64,000 nucleotides of DNA from Irpex lacteus (Eukaryota > Basidiomycota > Agaricomycetes > Polyporales > Irpicaceae): NCBI GenBank assembly GCA_001986395.2, contig MQVO02000011.1, forward strand, positions 496,001-560,000, in the 5' to 3' direction. The notes below the pieces were generated by a model. The model was not told the DNA's origin. It saw only the letters and a list, made by a program, of their open reading frames with translations, and searched no databases. Below, piece by piece: positions 38,437 to 50,936 of the stretch; position 1 is the stretch's first letter; each line of letters opens with the position of its first letter. The translations under genes and the position numbers were made by a program.

Positions 38437-39079
38437 TTGAAAGGCATGTTCATACGTATATACATATATGGAACCGGCTTTGTCACACTTTCAAATAATC
38501 AATACTTCCTTCTATACCGTGACCACCAATACCACTGTGACGGCCACGACGGCCGATTTTGTAAGCTCCTCTGCTTCTCTACTTCTCTACTATTATGAGC
38601 AACTAAACTGTCGCATCTCAGGATTTGCTCTGGGTGCAGGCCTACGATAAGCTCTAACTGAATGTAGAAGCTCCTCGATTGTGCTTTTGCACTTCGCCAT
38701 ATACTGTGATTGGTTCATACAAACATTATCAGTGTGAGCTTTCCCTTTGTACTACATGCTGTGTGCCTCGTCTCAATGACGCAAGTAATTCAGCTGATTC
38801 CCAGGTTTTAGCGGCAGGGATAGTCATATGGCGCCGCTGTTCAAGCCCTTGGGACAGAGAATCTAGGTCTTACGTCTCGACTTAATATCCAACAACCCAG
38901 ACTTCATCGATGCTCATTTAACATCCTTCGTTTTGCGCTTCGAATATCAGCAGCCCACGCCATGAGGAAACGAGTGACGTCTATATATCCGCCCGCTCAG
39001 CGGCTCAAAAACCCAGGAAAGTAGACGCCAGCTGGCTACGGCTGCGCCTTCCCCCAAACCACAAACGATCTAACTGACC
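38437..39079. other. Upstream region of the Argonaute gene
   Basis: 643 bp with no recognised gene. It should contain the Argonaute promoter and 5' UTR; the final 100 bp are GC-richer than the rest. Confidence 0.45.
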
Positions 39080-42000
39080 ATGAGTCAAGTATTGCGTACA
39101 GACAGAGGAAGAGGCGGGGGAAGAGGCTATAGTGATACTGGGTCGGACCAGGGTTCGGGCTACACTCGAGGAGGCGGGCGAGGCGGGCGCGGTATGTTCG
39201 GACGATCTTCAAACATCTTCGCCGCTGGAACTCCTGCCATACCAAGTCCACATCTTGATGACCTCGATGCTCTGGTTAGCGCATTTCGTAGCCTTCAGCT
39301 TACTCCGGAGGCTCCACTCAGGACAGAGTTTGGCACAGCTGGCAGTAGAATCAATCTGCGGGCAAATTTCTTCGCGATACAGCTACCACAGCGGATGCTG
39401 CTGTACGACTACGAAGTTTGGATTTCACCAAATACTCGAGACTCTCGTAGGGCCCGGATATTTCAATTACTCGAAGCTAGTCCGGAATGCGCGCCTTACG
39501 CCTATACGATGGCGCACGACTCTAAACAGAGGATCGTGTCTATTGATCAGCTTCCTCAACCACTCCGTCTCAAGATTCCCTGTACTGATCCTGGCCGAAG
39601 CAACCTCGTGGCTGAAGCTCCTGTATTTGTGGTGCAAGTATTCTTTATTAGGTGTCTTGACATCGCTGATATGATACTGTGAGTGCCCTGTATTACAGTA
39701 TCCCGACGAGAATCAACGCTACTGACAAGATTGACAGGCACCTTGACGGAAAACAGAGGGATTTCGACACCGGACCCTATATCAGCGCGCTGAATCTGAT
39801 TCTGCAAAAACGTGCAAACGATCTTGTGAACCTGTCCAGCGTAGTTCGAGTAGGAAAACAGAAGTATTTCTCTACCACAGATCCGGGAATGTATAGGTCG
39901 CTTCCATTGGTCGAGGCCCGCCGCGGTTATTTCATATCGGTTCGTCCAATGTACAAGCAACTGGTGGTGAACGTCGATATCTGTGTGGCAGCATTCTACC
40001 CGCCGGGCAATATGGCAGACGCTATGATTGCGTTCCTCCAGCACTCGCCCGGCGGTAGGCTTTCCCATTTCGTGCGGATGTTGCAAGTTAGGACAACCCA
40101 CCTCGGATACAGTAGGGAGTATACAGTCCGTGGTATCGCGAATACCAATGCGCGTCAGACGAGCTTTCACTGTGCGGAGCTAGGTCAGGCCGTGACTCTC
40201 GAGCAGTATTTTAAGCAAAGTAGGTCATTCATTATTGGAAGTCATCGTTACTATCAACACTGTTAACAGAATGTACCAGAATACAAGGTTCAGTTACAAT
40301 ATGCCAATCAACTACCTTTGATTAACGTTGGCACAGAACTTCTTCCGCCGGAGGTTTGCATCATTCTTCCAGGCCAAGCCTATCATGACCAGCTACCATT
40401 GGATACGACTCGTAGCATAGATCATTTCCTACACAAACCGGTCAACAAGGCTGATGCGATTGTCAAGGACGGTCTCCGCCTCCTTGGACTGAAGGTGTAC
40501 ACCGAGACACTTCGCAGCTTCGATGTGAGTGTGGCATCGGACATGTCTGTCATTCCCGCCCGCGTTCTCTCCCCTCCCGAGGTGGCATATGCTTCCGGCC
40601 AGTCTCCAAACGTTCGTGAAGCATCGTGGAACATCCTCGGCATGACATTCTGCAAGGGCGGCAATATGTCCAACTGGGCCGTTTTGCTTGTACAAGACGG
40701 CCGTCCAGGCGAATTTTCTGGTGTCGGCGATCCACGGCTGAAGACTTTCCTTCATACATTCACGGCCAAGTGCCAAAGTAGCGGCATTATCGTTCCAGAC
40801 GGTTGGCCTACCATCATGGTCACTCCACGGTTACCGCGCGAACACCAGGACCCAGGAAGGAGGCGCGCCTTAGAAACTGTCCACGCCACGCTCGCCTCGG
40901 AGCTTGACCGCGGTGATAAGCCGAGTTTCATTCTTGTCCTCCTTTCTGGGGAAGACAAGTTCATTTACCCCGGCACCAAGCGACTATGCGATATAGAGTT
41001 GGGGCTGCAAACCGTGTTCATGCTCCTCACGCCTAAAAAGGCTTGTACTAAAAATCCATATAATCTAGATCAGTATCTGTCGAATGCCTGCCTAAAGCTC
41101 AACGTCAAGCTTGGTGGGGTCAACCACCTATTGAAGGAAGACCCCGCGATACAGTGGTTAAAATCGAAGAAGACAATGTTGATGGGTATAGGGCTAACGA
41201 GTCACCCGTTCTCGATGAGTGGGAATAGGGCGTCGTCAATTGCTGCTATTGTTGCGAACCTGGACGATGATCTCGTACACTACCCCGCGAGTATTGAATT
41301 ACAGTTTGGAAGGGGTAGCGGTGAGGTATTTATCTTCTCTATACCCCTACTCGCCTTGCGTTGACGCTATACATTGGCAGACAGTTCTAGAGTTGGCAAA
41401 AATGATTTCGGAGCGTCTGACCGCCTACCAGAAGAGGATGAGCCAGTTACCTGAGAGGCTTATCATATTTCGTAACAACGTCTCCAAGGTAAACTACGTG
41501 ACCACAACGAACTATCATTTGAATGTACTTATCGGCTCTACTAGGGTCAATGCAAAACTCTCGTACAGGGCGAGGTTTCTCGCATCGTCGAGGCCTTTGA
41601 GAGATTCGGCGAGCAAGGACAGGAAGTTCTCTATCGCCCTCAAGTCTCGATCATTACTTGTGGTAGACCTCACCACGCAACGTTCTGGGCGACTGAGGAA
41701 GGTCACCTGGCAAAGAGCGGGCATACTGTTCCAGGCACGGTCGTGGACAAAGGTGTGACGGATATTTACAACCATGATTTTTATCTTCAAGTGAGCTACA
41801 TTCCTACGTACAAAATTTCGAAATTCATTAGGGATGTATTTCAATTAGGCACATCAAGGAATCACTGGGACAGTTCGCCCAACGCACTATTGCGTCGTCT
41901 ACGATGAGATAAACATCTCCGCAGATACACTCCAAGGTCTCACTCACAACCTCTCCTACTTGTATACTCCCGCTACAAAGGGCGTGAGGCTTGTCTCGCC

Positions 42001-42181
42001 AGCATGTTATGCCGATCTCGCCTGCAAAAGAGGGAGGTTGTATCTGAGCCAGCTGATACATGCCGATGCCGAAGTGAATTCTGGGACAAAGAAGCTCGCA
42101 GCGCATAAACTTGCAAGTTTAAAGCAGCAGTGGGGGGACGGAGTTCATGCGGACTTAAAAGAGAGCATGTTTTATATCTGA
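39080..42181 (+). CDS. Argonaute-like protein with degenerate catalytic tetrad
   Basis: Six exons (39080-39678, 39738-40219, 40280-41325, 41381-41488, 41545-41790, 41849-42181) splice to 937 aa. An RGG-rich tail (residues 1-40) precedes the N domain (NLRANFFAIQLPQRMLLYDYEV). The linker, PAZ (SHFVRMLQVRTTHLGYSREY, YFKQKYKVQLQYANQLPLIN) and MID (KRLCDIELGLQ, LKLNVKLGGVNHLL) follow, then PIWI. In MID the 5'-phosphate pocket keeps most Tyr/Lys contacts. In PIWI, G665 replaces the first catalytic Asp (GIGLTSHP for GADVTHP), E709 keeps the glutamate finger, N741 replaces the second Asp (FRNNVSKGQ) and D883 replaces the final His (CYADLACK). It should bind a guide and target RNA in gene silencing but not cut. 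All splice junctions keep frame, so it is not a pseudogene by truncation. Confidence 0.9.
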
Positions 42182-42878
42182 GATGCGATTGAGGGTGGAC
42201 AAAAAAGCCCTAGTACTTTCACCTGCAATGCTTCAGACTGAACACTACGGCTTGCACAGTCATCCACTCCTCATCGTTGACGGGAGTGTCCCAAAGTTGA
42301 TAGCGTTATATTCGTTTGATTCGACACTTGGCCCGAAACGGCGCAGGCTGTATGTTAGCGACTTCACAGACACAATACACATGACCATGTACACCGGCCT
42401 TGCCTGACTACAAGAGCATCTGCTTCGATACGTGCATGTTCGCCTTACCCTTCGTTCTTGATCTGTTTGATAGCGTAGACACAACCCCGAGATCAAGGGC
42501 TCCGTGCCCTCAGAGAGAGCATATTTGGTGCGAATCGTAACCATGAGCAAGTGTACAAAATTGATTCGTTTGACTTTCATGACGTGTTGCATGCATATCG
42601 GCAAGTACAGTACCCGACATCATATACTTAGTACAGTGCTGAGATGAAGAAGGCGGAGATGTGATGAATGATACGAGGACAGACTGAGAGCAAACGGACT
42701 GACGAGGCTAAGGCATGAGAAGAGTCAGAAGAAAAGAAACAGACGGATGAAAAGGTACAAAAAGAAACAGAGCGGAGGTCGGGCAGGTCAAGACAGCAAA
42801 GATGAGTCAAGTCGAGACGGGACAAGAAGAAATGAAAATGGACGAAATGAGCAGTTTGGTGTCGGGTCGTTACCCATT
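42182..42878. other. Convergent 3' region between Argonaute and Def1
   Basis: 697 bp. Small frames on both strands (to 114 codons at 42260-42604, minus) have no family resemblance. The purine-rich part at 42650-42850 is probably the Def1 3' UTR. Confidence 0.45.
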
Positions 42879-45800
42879 TTACTGCCAGTAGCCCTGCTGC
42901 TGCCTGGCCTGGTACGAGTAGAAACCAGCATCAGAGTTGCCCTGGGGGTAGCCAATGTGACCTTGAGGTCCCTGGCCCTGAGGCTGGTGCTGCTGCTGAG
43001 CGGAGCCCTGAGGACCAGATCCACCAGCGCCAGAGAACCTCTGAGCATTGTAGAAGCTGCCTTGAGGCTGCTGCACACCGCCACGACCTTGCGGGCCCTG
43101 GCCAGTCTGTCCTACACCTCCAGTACCTACGTCCTTGACGTTAGCACCGTACGGCTTATACGCGGCCTCGGGAGAGCCACCAGCGCGTTGACCGAGAGGA
43201 GGACCAGAGGTGGGACCGGAAGTCTGCCCGAGGCCGATGAAGCCTTGGATACCCTGGCCGCTGCCACCGTAGAGCTGCTTGCCGTAATCGTTGGAAGGCA
43301 AGTTACCGACGCCTTGGCCGTGTGTGTGCTGGTAATCGATATCTCCGTAGGGGCTGGAGGAGTGCTGCTGTCCGTACAAGCCCTGACCGTACGGTGATTG
43401 CGACGGGACCGAGGCAGGTGCCTGCTTCGTGGCGGGCGACGGCGCAGACTGGGGGCCAGGAGGTCCCTGGAAGACAGTCGGGTACTTGACAAACGGCTGA
43501 GGAACGGAGTAACCGGAGCTGTAGGGCGAACCATAGTACTGGTTTTGAGGGTAGGGCGTGTAGTAGTAGGGAAGAGGAGGAGGGTACTGCTGAGGACCTT
43601 GGCCACCAGGCTGCGACTGGCTATTGCTCTGTGAGGATTGGGGAAGCTGTTGCGATGGCTGTGGGTTGGCAGGAGGGAGGCCAGGAGCACCGTGAGGCTG
43701 TTGAGGAGCACCAGGGAGGCCCTTGATGTCGTCGTGACCAAGAACGTTCCTGTTACCGAAGCCGGTAGGACCAGCGTAGGAATCGTAGAAGTTCTAGCGA
43801 AGTATATCTATCAGTTAAGCTTTTTTGCAAGGCACCAATAAAACACTTACCCTCTGACTATCACCGCTGTACTGATAATCTTGGCTAAAGCCTCCAAGGT
43901 GGGAAGACTGGCTCTGGTGTCCGAGCTGGCCGGAGAGTTGACCGAACGAACCGTATGGACCATCTTGGCTTTGAGTAGCAGAAACCGGGGGAGTGGGAGT
44001 GTGGAAGTAAGGGGTCTCCTGCTGACGGAAGTACGAAGAGTGGCCGCCGACGCTCTGCTGAGGAGCCTGAGACGTCTGCGGGGACTGAGCAGCTGGCTGG
44101 CTGTGTGAGGCATCGAGGTGGGTGGGAAGGCCATGCTGGGAGTATTGCTGAGTGTGTGAGAGCAAGCCGTTTTGCGACTGGGACTGGGCCTGCTGAGGGA
44201 GTTGTTGTTGTGAGGGGAGAGAGGGAGGAGCGGCAGGGATATGATGCGAGTATGCGGAGATGTTGGATGCGGAGGCGGATGATTGAGGTTGAGATGAGAC
44301 TTGGGCAGGGAGAGCAGGCTGTGATAGAGACGGGGGAAGAGCATGTGTCTGGTGTTGAGCGGTGGGGGCTTGAATGGCGGGAGTAGATACAGCAGGTGTG
44401 ACGGATTGCTGATGCTGAGCTTGTTGAGGGATTGCCGACTGGAAGAGATTCTGGGTAGCAAGCGACGTTTGCGTTGGAGGAGATGTGGCAGCTGCTGCCG
44501 GGGCGGGTGCGGGCTCGGGCGCCTGCGTCTGGACTTGTAGCGCGGGTGGCTGGGCGGGCTGGGGAGCTGGTGCAGCTTCAGGCGTCGGCGCTGAGACGGG
44601 CTCAACAGCACGAGGAGCAGGAGCAGACTCTGCAGGAGGCTCATGCCTGTGATAATTTGTAGTCAGTTTTCATACCCGATATGCATAACAGGCAATACTC
44701 ACGCATCATCAAGGTCCTCACCACCAAGACTCAAGCTGCCAAATTGCATACCAATCTTCTCCAACGAACCGCCAAACACACCAGTTGGCATGACCACTGC
44801 CTCGTCGGCCTTGAACTTGTGTCGGTGAGCTGCTGATAGAGGTCGGGTGTGCGCAGCAGGCGTGGCAGGCTTCTGTGGCGTCGAGGATGGAGCGACGTCC
44901 GACTTTACTGCAGGAGGTTGTACCTGTATAGGGATGGCAGAGGGTGCGGGAATAGGCTCGGGTTTAGGAGCAGGGGTAGGCTCCTCCTTCGCTGGAGCTT
45001 CCTCGACATGTACAGGTTCAGATGGCTTGCTGGCTTTCACTGGCTCGTCATCCCAAGTGGGTGCTTGGACAGTTGTAGGCTCTTCCCATCCGGTAGCGGT
45101 CTCCGTTACAGGTTCAGCCTTAGCAGGCTCGGGTGCTGCTGCAGGTTCCGACACGGGCACTGGAGTTTGAGCCGGCGGAGCCACCGCCTGGGGTGCTGCA
45201 ACGGGTGTAGGAGCGACAGGAGCAGGAGGAGGGGTTGGCTTCTCTTGTGGCCTTGCAACCAGAAATCAGCGTAATGCGATTGAGTTTCATTGAGCAATAC
45301 ATACTTTGCAATCTGAGCCCAGGACAGTTTCGAGGTTGCCGGCGTCTTCTGCGCTTTAGCTGCGGCGACAGGTGCAGGTGCATGTGTTACTGGAGCCGCA
45401 GATCCATTGAGCTTCGCAGTATCGCCTCCCCATGTCGGCGGGGTCGATGTAGGCCATGGGGATGCTGGATCCGAAGGTGCAGGACCGTCCGTCGCAGGAG
45501 CGCTCGCATCCTGTGGCTTGGCAGAAGCCGCGTCGGGCGCCGCAGGACCATCCGCAACAGCAGTCTCACCATTTTCCTTGGGAGTGGCATCGGTAGGCTT
45601 ATCAGCAGGCTTCACCTGACGGCCGTTTGTTTCCTGGTGGCCACCGCGAGCGAAGGTTCCTCGAACAGCGCCGCCTCGTCCAGGACCGCCTCTTCCACCA
45701 CGGCCACCCCTGCCACCGCGGAAATCGCCTCGCTCCCTGTTGCCAGGAAGATCCTTTGAGTAAGTCTGAGGAGTTGATACGTGCGATTTCTTGTCTTTCT

Positions 45801-46123
45801 TGCGGCTGACGGAGCCCCATTGCTCGACGTGACCTGTGCAAGTTGCCTCGTTAATGAGCAAATGACGCGGCGCACGACCTCATGCTTACCTTCGGTAATT
45901 CTGTTTGCAGCAGATTCAACATCTCCAGCTACGTCTGCCAGGACAGACTGCAGGTCTGAGACCTACTATCAGACCATAATGTAGTGCTTTGAGGGTAAAA
46001 AGGATTACCGTCACTGGACCACGTTGGGAACATTTCTTGCAGTTGTTGAATCTGCTTGCTGAACTTGCGAGGTCCGGCATCTGCAGCGGGTTGCTGTTTA
46101 CGAAACGTGGAAGAATTGTACAT
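42879..46123 (-). CDS. DEF1: RNA polymerase II degradation factor Def1-like (CUE domain, Q/P-rich)
   Basis: Def1 promotes ubiquitylation and removal of stalled RNA polymerase II and acts in transcription elongation. The start MYNSSTFRKQQPAADAGPRK leads into a CUE domain spread over two exons (FSKQIQQLQEMFPTWSSD, DLQSVLADVAGDVESAANRI). The Def1-typical EQWGSVSRKKDKKSH follows, then an RGG tract (FRGGRGGRGGRGG). The remaining 800-plus residues are low-complexity: Ala/Pro-rich linkers (about 44.7-45.6 kb) and a long Gln/Ser/Gly/Tyr-rich tail (42.9-44.6 kb) ending RQQQGYWQ. These give the family its ubiquitin- and polymerase-binding prion-like part. Low complexity makes the exact exon borders uncertain. 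It is divergent from the phosphatase gene at 46509. Confidence 0.82.
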
Positions 46124-46508
46124 TTTGGACGAGACTCGACGTTGCAAAACGAACGAGGAAGGGTGGCAAAGATGAGAGAAGGAAGTAAGGAGCTGGGTTT
46201 AAATTTTGATTTATTTTGCAAAGTATAACTGACTACGGGATATGTCGATAACCGTTCTTCTAAGTAAGCTGATAAGTACAATAAAACAACACCTTACATA
46301 ATAACAACCTTTACAATTACGTGAATTCAAGATCAGATTCAGTCATGGAAATCGTTGCCAATAATGCCCTTACACCGCTCCATATCGACCAAGGCTCTCC
46401 GTACAACATCTCCTCCCCTGTTACTCTTAACTCACCCTTCAACACCAAGACACAACAGAGCTGCAACTATTTAACCACGAGCAACTCCCGAATTCTCGAA
46501 ATCACACC
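46124..46508. promoter_or_regulatory. Divergent promoter region of Def1 and the phosphatase
   Basis: 385 bp between outward-pointing starts, AT-rich near 46200-46330. No specific motif recognised. Confidence 0.4.
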
Positions 46509-49025
46509 TTGCACTTCTCGCTTACCGCCACCAACGCATCGCCTCATATGCAGTCAAAACGGCCGCCAAATCTCTCGTTACAGATAGGGAAGAGACCGCC
46601 GCCGAAGACAGTAATAGAATTAGCAACCCCTGTGGAGGATAATGAAGGAGATGTAGAGGATGAGGAGGATGGATATCACTCGTCGCCGCTGTCATCTAGT
46701 TCCTCGGAATCACAGGACGCCTTTGAAGTGGGAAACGAAGACTCTGACGATATGTCCAAGGACCTAGCTTTGCTTGCGCAACTGAGGCGTAGCGTACGAA
46801 ACAACCTCAGACTTCGACCCATACGATCCTCAGGTTCCATGCGGATATCTCAAACAGACGAACCAGTAGCATCTTCGTCTCAGTCATCTTACTCACCTCC
46901 CGACTCACTTACAGATTCAGTAGACCTGCGTTCTCCTAGCCCAGACTCGGAGTATACCCCTGCCAGTGCATACTTCACCCCTCTGGACGAGCTGCGAGCA
47001 ACACCTCTCAGTGCGGCCTATGACTTCCGACCTACGTCTGTCGAGGTTCCTACGATCACCCAGCCTCCGTTTACACAACCACCCATCGTCGATGCGTCTG
47101 TATGTGGCATCAGCCCTGCGCTGCTCCTGTCACGGCTCTCCTCGCCTACCCGACCGTTGCTGATTGATACGCGACCGGTCGCGTCGTTCACAGCGTGTCA
47201 TTTACAGCATAGCGTGAACATGGCCATCCCGTCTCTCATCCTTCGACGTTCTCGCAAGACAGCGGGTGCGTTTACCTCACTTGATGCGCTTCGACAATTC
47301 ATTACCACCGAAGAGGGAAAGCAGGTCTGGGATGACTTGATTTCTGGAGAGGACTGGGATGGTGATGTGATCGTTTACGACCAAGTGATGCTTCAGAGAG
47401 ATCGTCACAACACACAGGCAACCGCATGGGCTATCATGGACATTATAGCTCCGCTTCTCCTGCATGGAACCGTTGATTTTCTGGAGGGTGGTTTCGCGGC
47501 TGCTCGTGGACATTCATATCTGTCGCAGCTTCTTATTACAAGCTCCGATGCAGAGGACGGATATCCGTCCTATGTGCAGCGGCCCACTCTTTCCACTCCT
47601 CCCGCAGCATCTGCGCGCAGACCTCCTGGTGGCCTCTCACAGCTGGACACACAGGCTGCTGCTCGGTCAAAACAGCTACCTGAAATCGAACAGGCAGTAC
47701 CTTCCCCTCTCCCCATCATGTCATCGTCGTTCTCGTCGTGGAGTAGCAATGATATTTCGGGTCCATCTCCAGCGCCGTCAGCTACAGTCTTCTCGCGGCC
47801 ACAGCCTCCACGCAGGCCAAGTATACCCTCCCTTCGCCGACTCGACACGGATTATTCCTCCGCCCCTTCACTCCCTAAACTACAAGTCCCAATGTCAACC
47901 AATCACCTCTCCGCTCCATCCCCTCATCCTAGCAGCAACTCCCTCCGAAGCCGTTCACGATCACCTAGTCATCTCAATCTTACATTCTCTACGCGCTCAC
48001 CTCCGCCCTCTGCCCGACTAATACCTTCGTCGTCCTCCAGCTCATTCGAAGACGACGCACCTCATACGCCCTCTTTCTCCACTTTCAGCCCCCCGCGATC
48101 CCCAAGAACACCTATGCCCCGCTCACCCGCTACTGCTCGTCCTGATGACCAGCCTCCGACCACCGAAGAGCCGTTTCCTGAATTTACTGTGTCAACTATC
48201 CTGCCGAACTTCCTATTCCTTGGCCCGGAGTTGACTACTGAGGAGCACGTAGAGCAGCTGCGGGCACACGGGGTCAAACGCATTGTCAATATTGCCGCCG
48301 AGTGCGATGACGATCACGGGCTGCAACTGCGCGAACGCTTCGAGAAGTACGTTCATATCCCCATGCGAGATACCGTCGAAGAGGATAATATCACGAAAGG
48401 TGTTCGTGACGTATGCACGATACTCGGTGAGTTATTTTACGTTTAGATATTCTATTTTTCTCACTTCAATACATAAGATGACGCACGGCTGCACTCCGCC
48501 CCGACGTACGTGCACTGCAAAGCGGGGAAGTCGCGTTCAGTAACGGCGGTCATGGCTTACCTGATACACGCTAACCACTGGACACTGTCCAAGGCCTACG
48601 AATTTGTGCTCGACAGGCGCAAAGGCATATCGCCCAACATTGGCTTCGTCTCCGAGCTCATGACATTTGAAGAGCAGGAATTAGGCGGGAAGTCCGTTGG
48701 CGTCGTAAAGATGCCGCAGTCAGAGGCCAACCAAGACGGCGCCGGCAACGGAACGATGGGAGGGAACTACGGCGTTGCCCTCGGCGGTCGACGGCCACAA
48801 CATATACGCGAAAGTCTGCCACCGACTTTTGTGGCGCAGCATTCCTTCAATTTGGTGCCTACGATGGTCGATGTCGCCCAGCTCGGCGACTCGCAGCAGG
48901 AATTGGAGATCAAAGATGCAGAAGGACGATATCGCCATGCTCGTCGAGCACCTGTCAATGCAACGACGCTGCAACCGACAAGACGAGTCAGCAAAGCGGG
49001 ACTGGAGAGTTCTGCATATGTCTAG
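46509..49025 (+). CDS. MAP-kinase-phosphatase-like dual-specificity phosphatase with a rhodanese domain
   Basis: Residues 1-190 are acidic and Ser-rich. A rhodanese-like domain follows (about 200-330: LLIDTRPVASFTACHLQHSV, GDVIVYDQVMLQRDRHN, TVDFLEGGFAAARGH) without a catalytic Cys in its active-site loop. A long Ser/Pro linker leads to the dual-specificity phosphatase domain: TILPNFLFLGPELTTEEHVE, VKRIVNIAAECDDDHG, then after a short intron (48427-48477) YVHCKAGKSRSVTAVMAYLI, the HCx5RS signature, and KGISPNIGFVSELMTFE. This layout matches MAP kinase phosphatases, where the rhodanese part docks the kinase. Role in down-regulating a MAPK pathway is inference. The start could also be 46548. 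The C-terminal tail ends at 49025. Confidence 0.87.
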
Positions 49026-49563
49026 CCGCGTGCAACCGTGTTTTCTGTATATACCGCTATTACTGTTCTTACTTGTCGGCCTGTTTCCTATTTCATATAC
49101 CCCCTGACGCACATCCACTCGTTTATTAGTCTCAAATGACTGTTCTTTCATATTTTTGTATGTGTGATTTCGACTTCTGCAATATACCGGACTGACTATG
49201 CATATTCTCCGTCTTTATTAGGTCTCCTTTGCATGCTCTACTGCTCTTTTAGTCTTAACCGACTACTTGCGCTCGCTGTCATCATTCTATATAGCTCTGG
49301 AACAGAACACATACCTACTTCTTGGCGAGACAACGACACTTAGAGGGACTTATCCTATGCTCGAGAAGGACACGGCATTCTCGCTTAACATGCCTCGTGC
49401 AGCTGGTGAGGTCACAGGGCTGCGCTCATTTCTATGATGTCGTGACAGGTTATGACTAGCCTAGTAAAGTATAACGTCAAGTCGCCGCTTTGTCTCATAA
49501 ATCTCAACGCACAGTCGGGCTTTCGAGATTACATCCACCCTCCTTCCACCTCTCACAACGAAA
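49026..49563. other. Intergenic region; nothing recognised
   Basis: 538 bp with the phosphatase 3' UTR and the upstream region of the next gene. Confidence 0.45.
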
Positions 49564-50936
49564 ATGCTTGATCTCAACGGCATCAGAGTTTGGATTGCAG
49601 ATGCTACTACGGGCGAAGAACATGTCCCATTCGAAATGCAGAAGATCAGCTCGAACGCCATCACCGGGACCGTCGGTTACAGCTACCGGAATGTAGGCCA
49701 CTTATATCTCCTACTGCTGCATTGTCTGAGATTTGTCGTGTAGAAGATCACTCTGCACTGGTGTACATCTAACGGTCCTAGCCCTTCCAGTGCCTTGCTA
49801 CAGGTCTATGTGAGGGACGGTAGGGTGAACAAGGCCCCCAGGGAAAGAGCTAGTGTTATCTATATGCCCGTCGGCTGGCAGCGGAGCCAGATTAAAAGCC
49901 AGGACTTGGAACAATCGATTTATTCTGCGCTGAAGTTTCCACATCGTCCAAAACATCCACGTAAGATTTCGTGACACCGAGCAGAACACAGGCTAATGGG
50001 TATACTCTTAGGCGCAGGTGTTGTTGAAGGGTCACTGTGCCTCGAGGTGTACCGCAACCCGGTGGCTTTTACAGGCGATCCTCGAGAGTTATCTGCAGAA
50101 GTCAGTCCAGACCGCTTGGGTCCTCCTTCTGCAGTGTTCACGTTCAATTTTGTCTGTGGGAGACGAGGTGCAGAAGTCGGTGGTGACGATGCCAAGGAGG
50201 ACTCAGGCTCGGAGTCGGACATAAGTCGTGACAGCGATTTCCACCTACCGACCTCTCCGAATGAGGGTATACCTGTAACCAGTAGTGGGTACCACTTCCA
50301 CTGTGTTTTCAGTGGTGCTTGATCGTAACAATGTTTTAGGATTGAGACCAGCGGATCGCATCAACCCTCCGAGACCTATCTATATTGCTGGCAGTCCTCC
50401 AGCTCCTACCATACCCGCCAAAAGGAAGAAACGACCAACCTCTAGCGCTCCGTTCACTTCTCGAGGCACTACATGGCGGGCAGATTCCCCTAGGGCTGCA
50501 GCTCAGGCTCGGCGGATCGCTTCACCGCCCCCATCGTTGCAGGGAGGTTCTCGTAGACCCTCAGGCTCCTCCGCTAACCCTTCCCCTCGGGTGCACATAC
50601 CGAAGCAGCCTTCAAGCTCGTCTCAGCTCGCGGAGAACGGTGCTGGACCCACTTCACAGGTATGTATCTAGTGAATGATCATGCTAGTAGCTAACCCATG
50701 CGATACGTTTCCCTTCTCCAGCTCGGCCGGTTGGCAAAGTTGGCTAGAGAAGCCGAAGCAGAGGAGCGAATCCAAGACGATCTCATTGCTAGACTAATCA
50801 AGGGAAAGGAGGTATGATATCTCTCATAGTCTCGCGCATTTTGTATTCTGAGTAGGTCATTCTACAGAAACGGCTGAAAGAGGACAAGGTTATCAACAAC
50901 GCCTTGAGACAAGCTGTACTCCTCATGGAAGATTGA
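49564..50936 (+). CDS. Hypothetical protein with beta-rich N-terminal domain and C-terminal coiled coil
   Basis: Exon 1 (49564-49692) starts MLDLNGIRVWIADATTGEEH. Exon 2 follows a short intron and reads KITLHWCTSNG, QVYVRDGRVNKAPRERASV and SALKFPHRPKHP. A third exon continues GVVEGSLCLEVYRN and FTFNFVC. After an intron that ends near 50338 comes a Pro/Ser-rich linker (PRPIYIAGSPPAP). A charged helical tail closes the protein (LGRLAKLAREAEAEERIQ and LQKRLKEDKVINNALRQAV), likely coiled coil. The stop TGA is at 50934-50936. The N-terminal part vaguely recalls the basidiomycete DUF7918 domain; I am not sure. No catalytic motif is visible. Confidence 0.65.
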
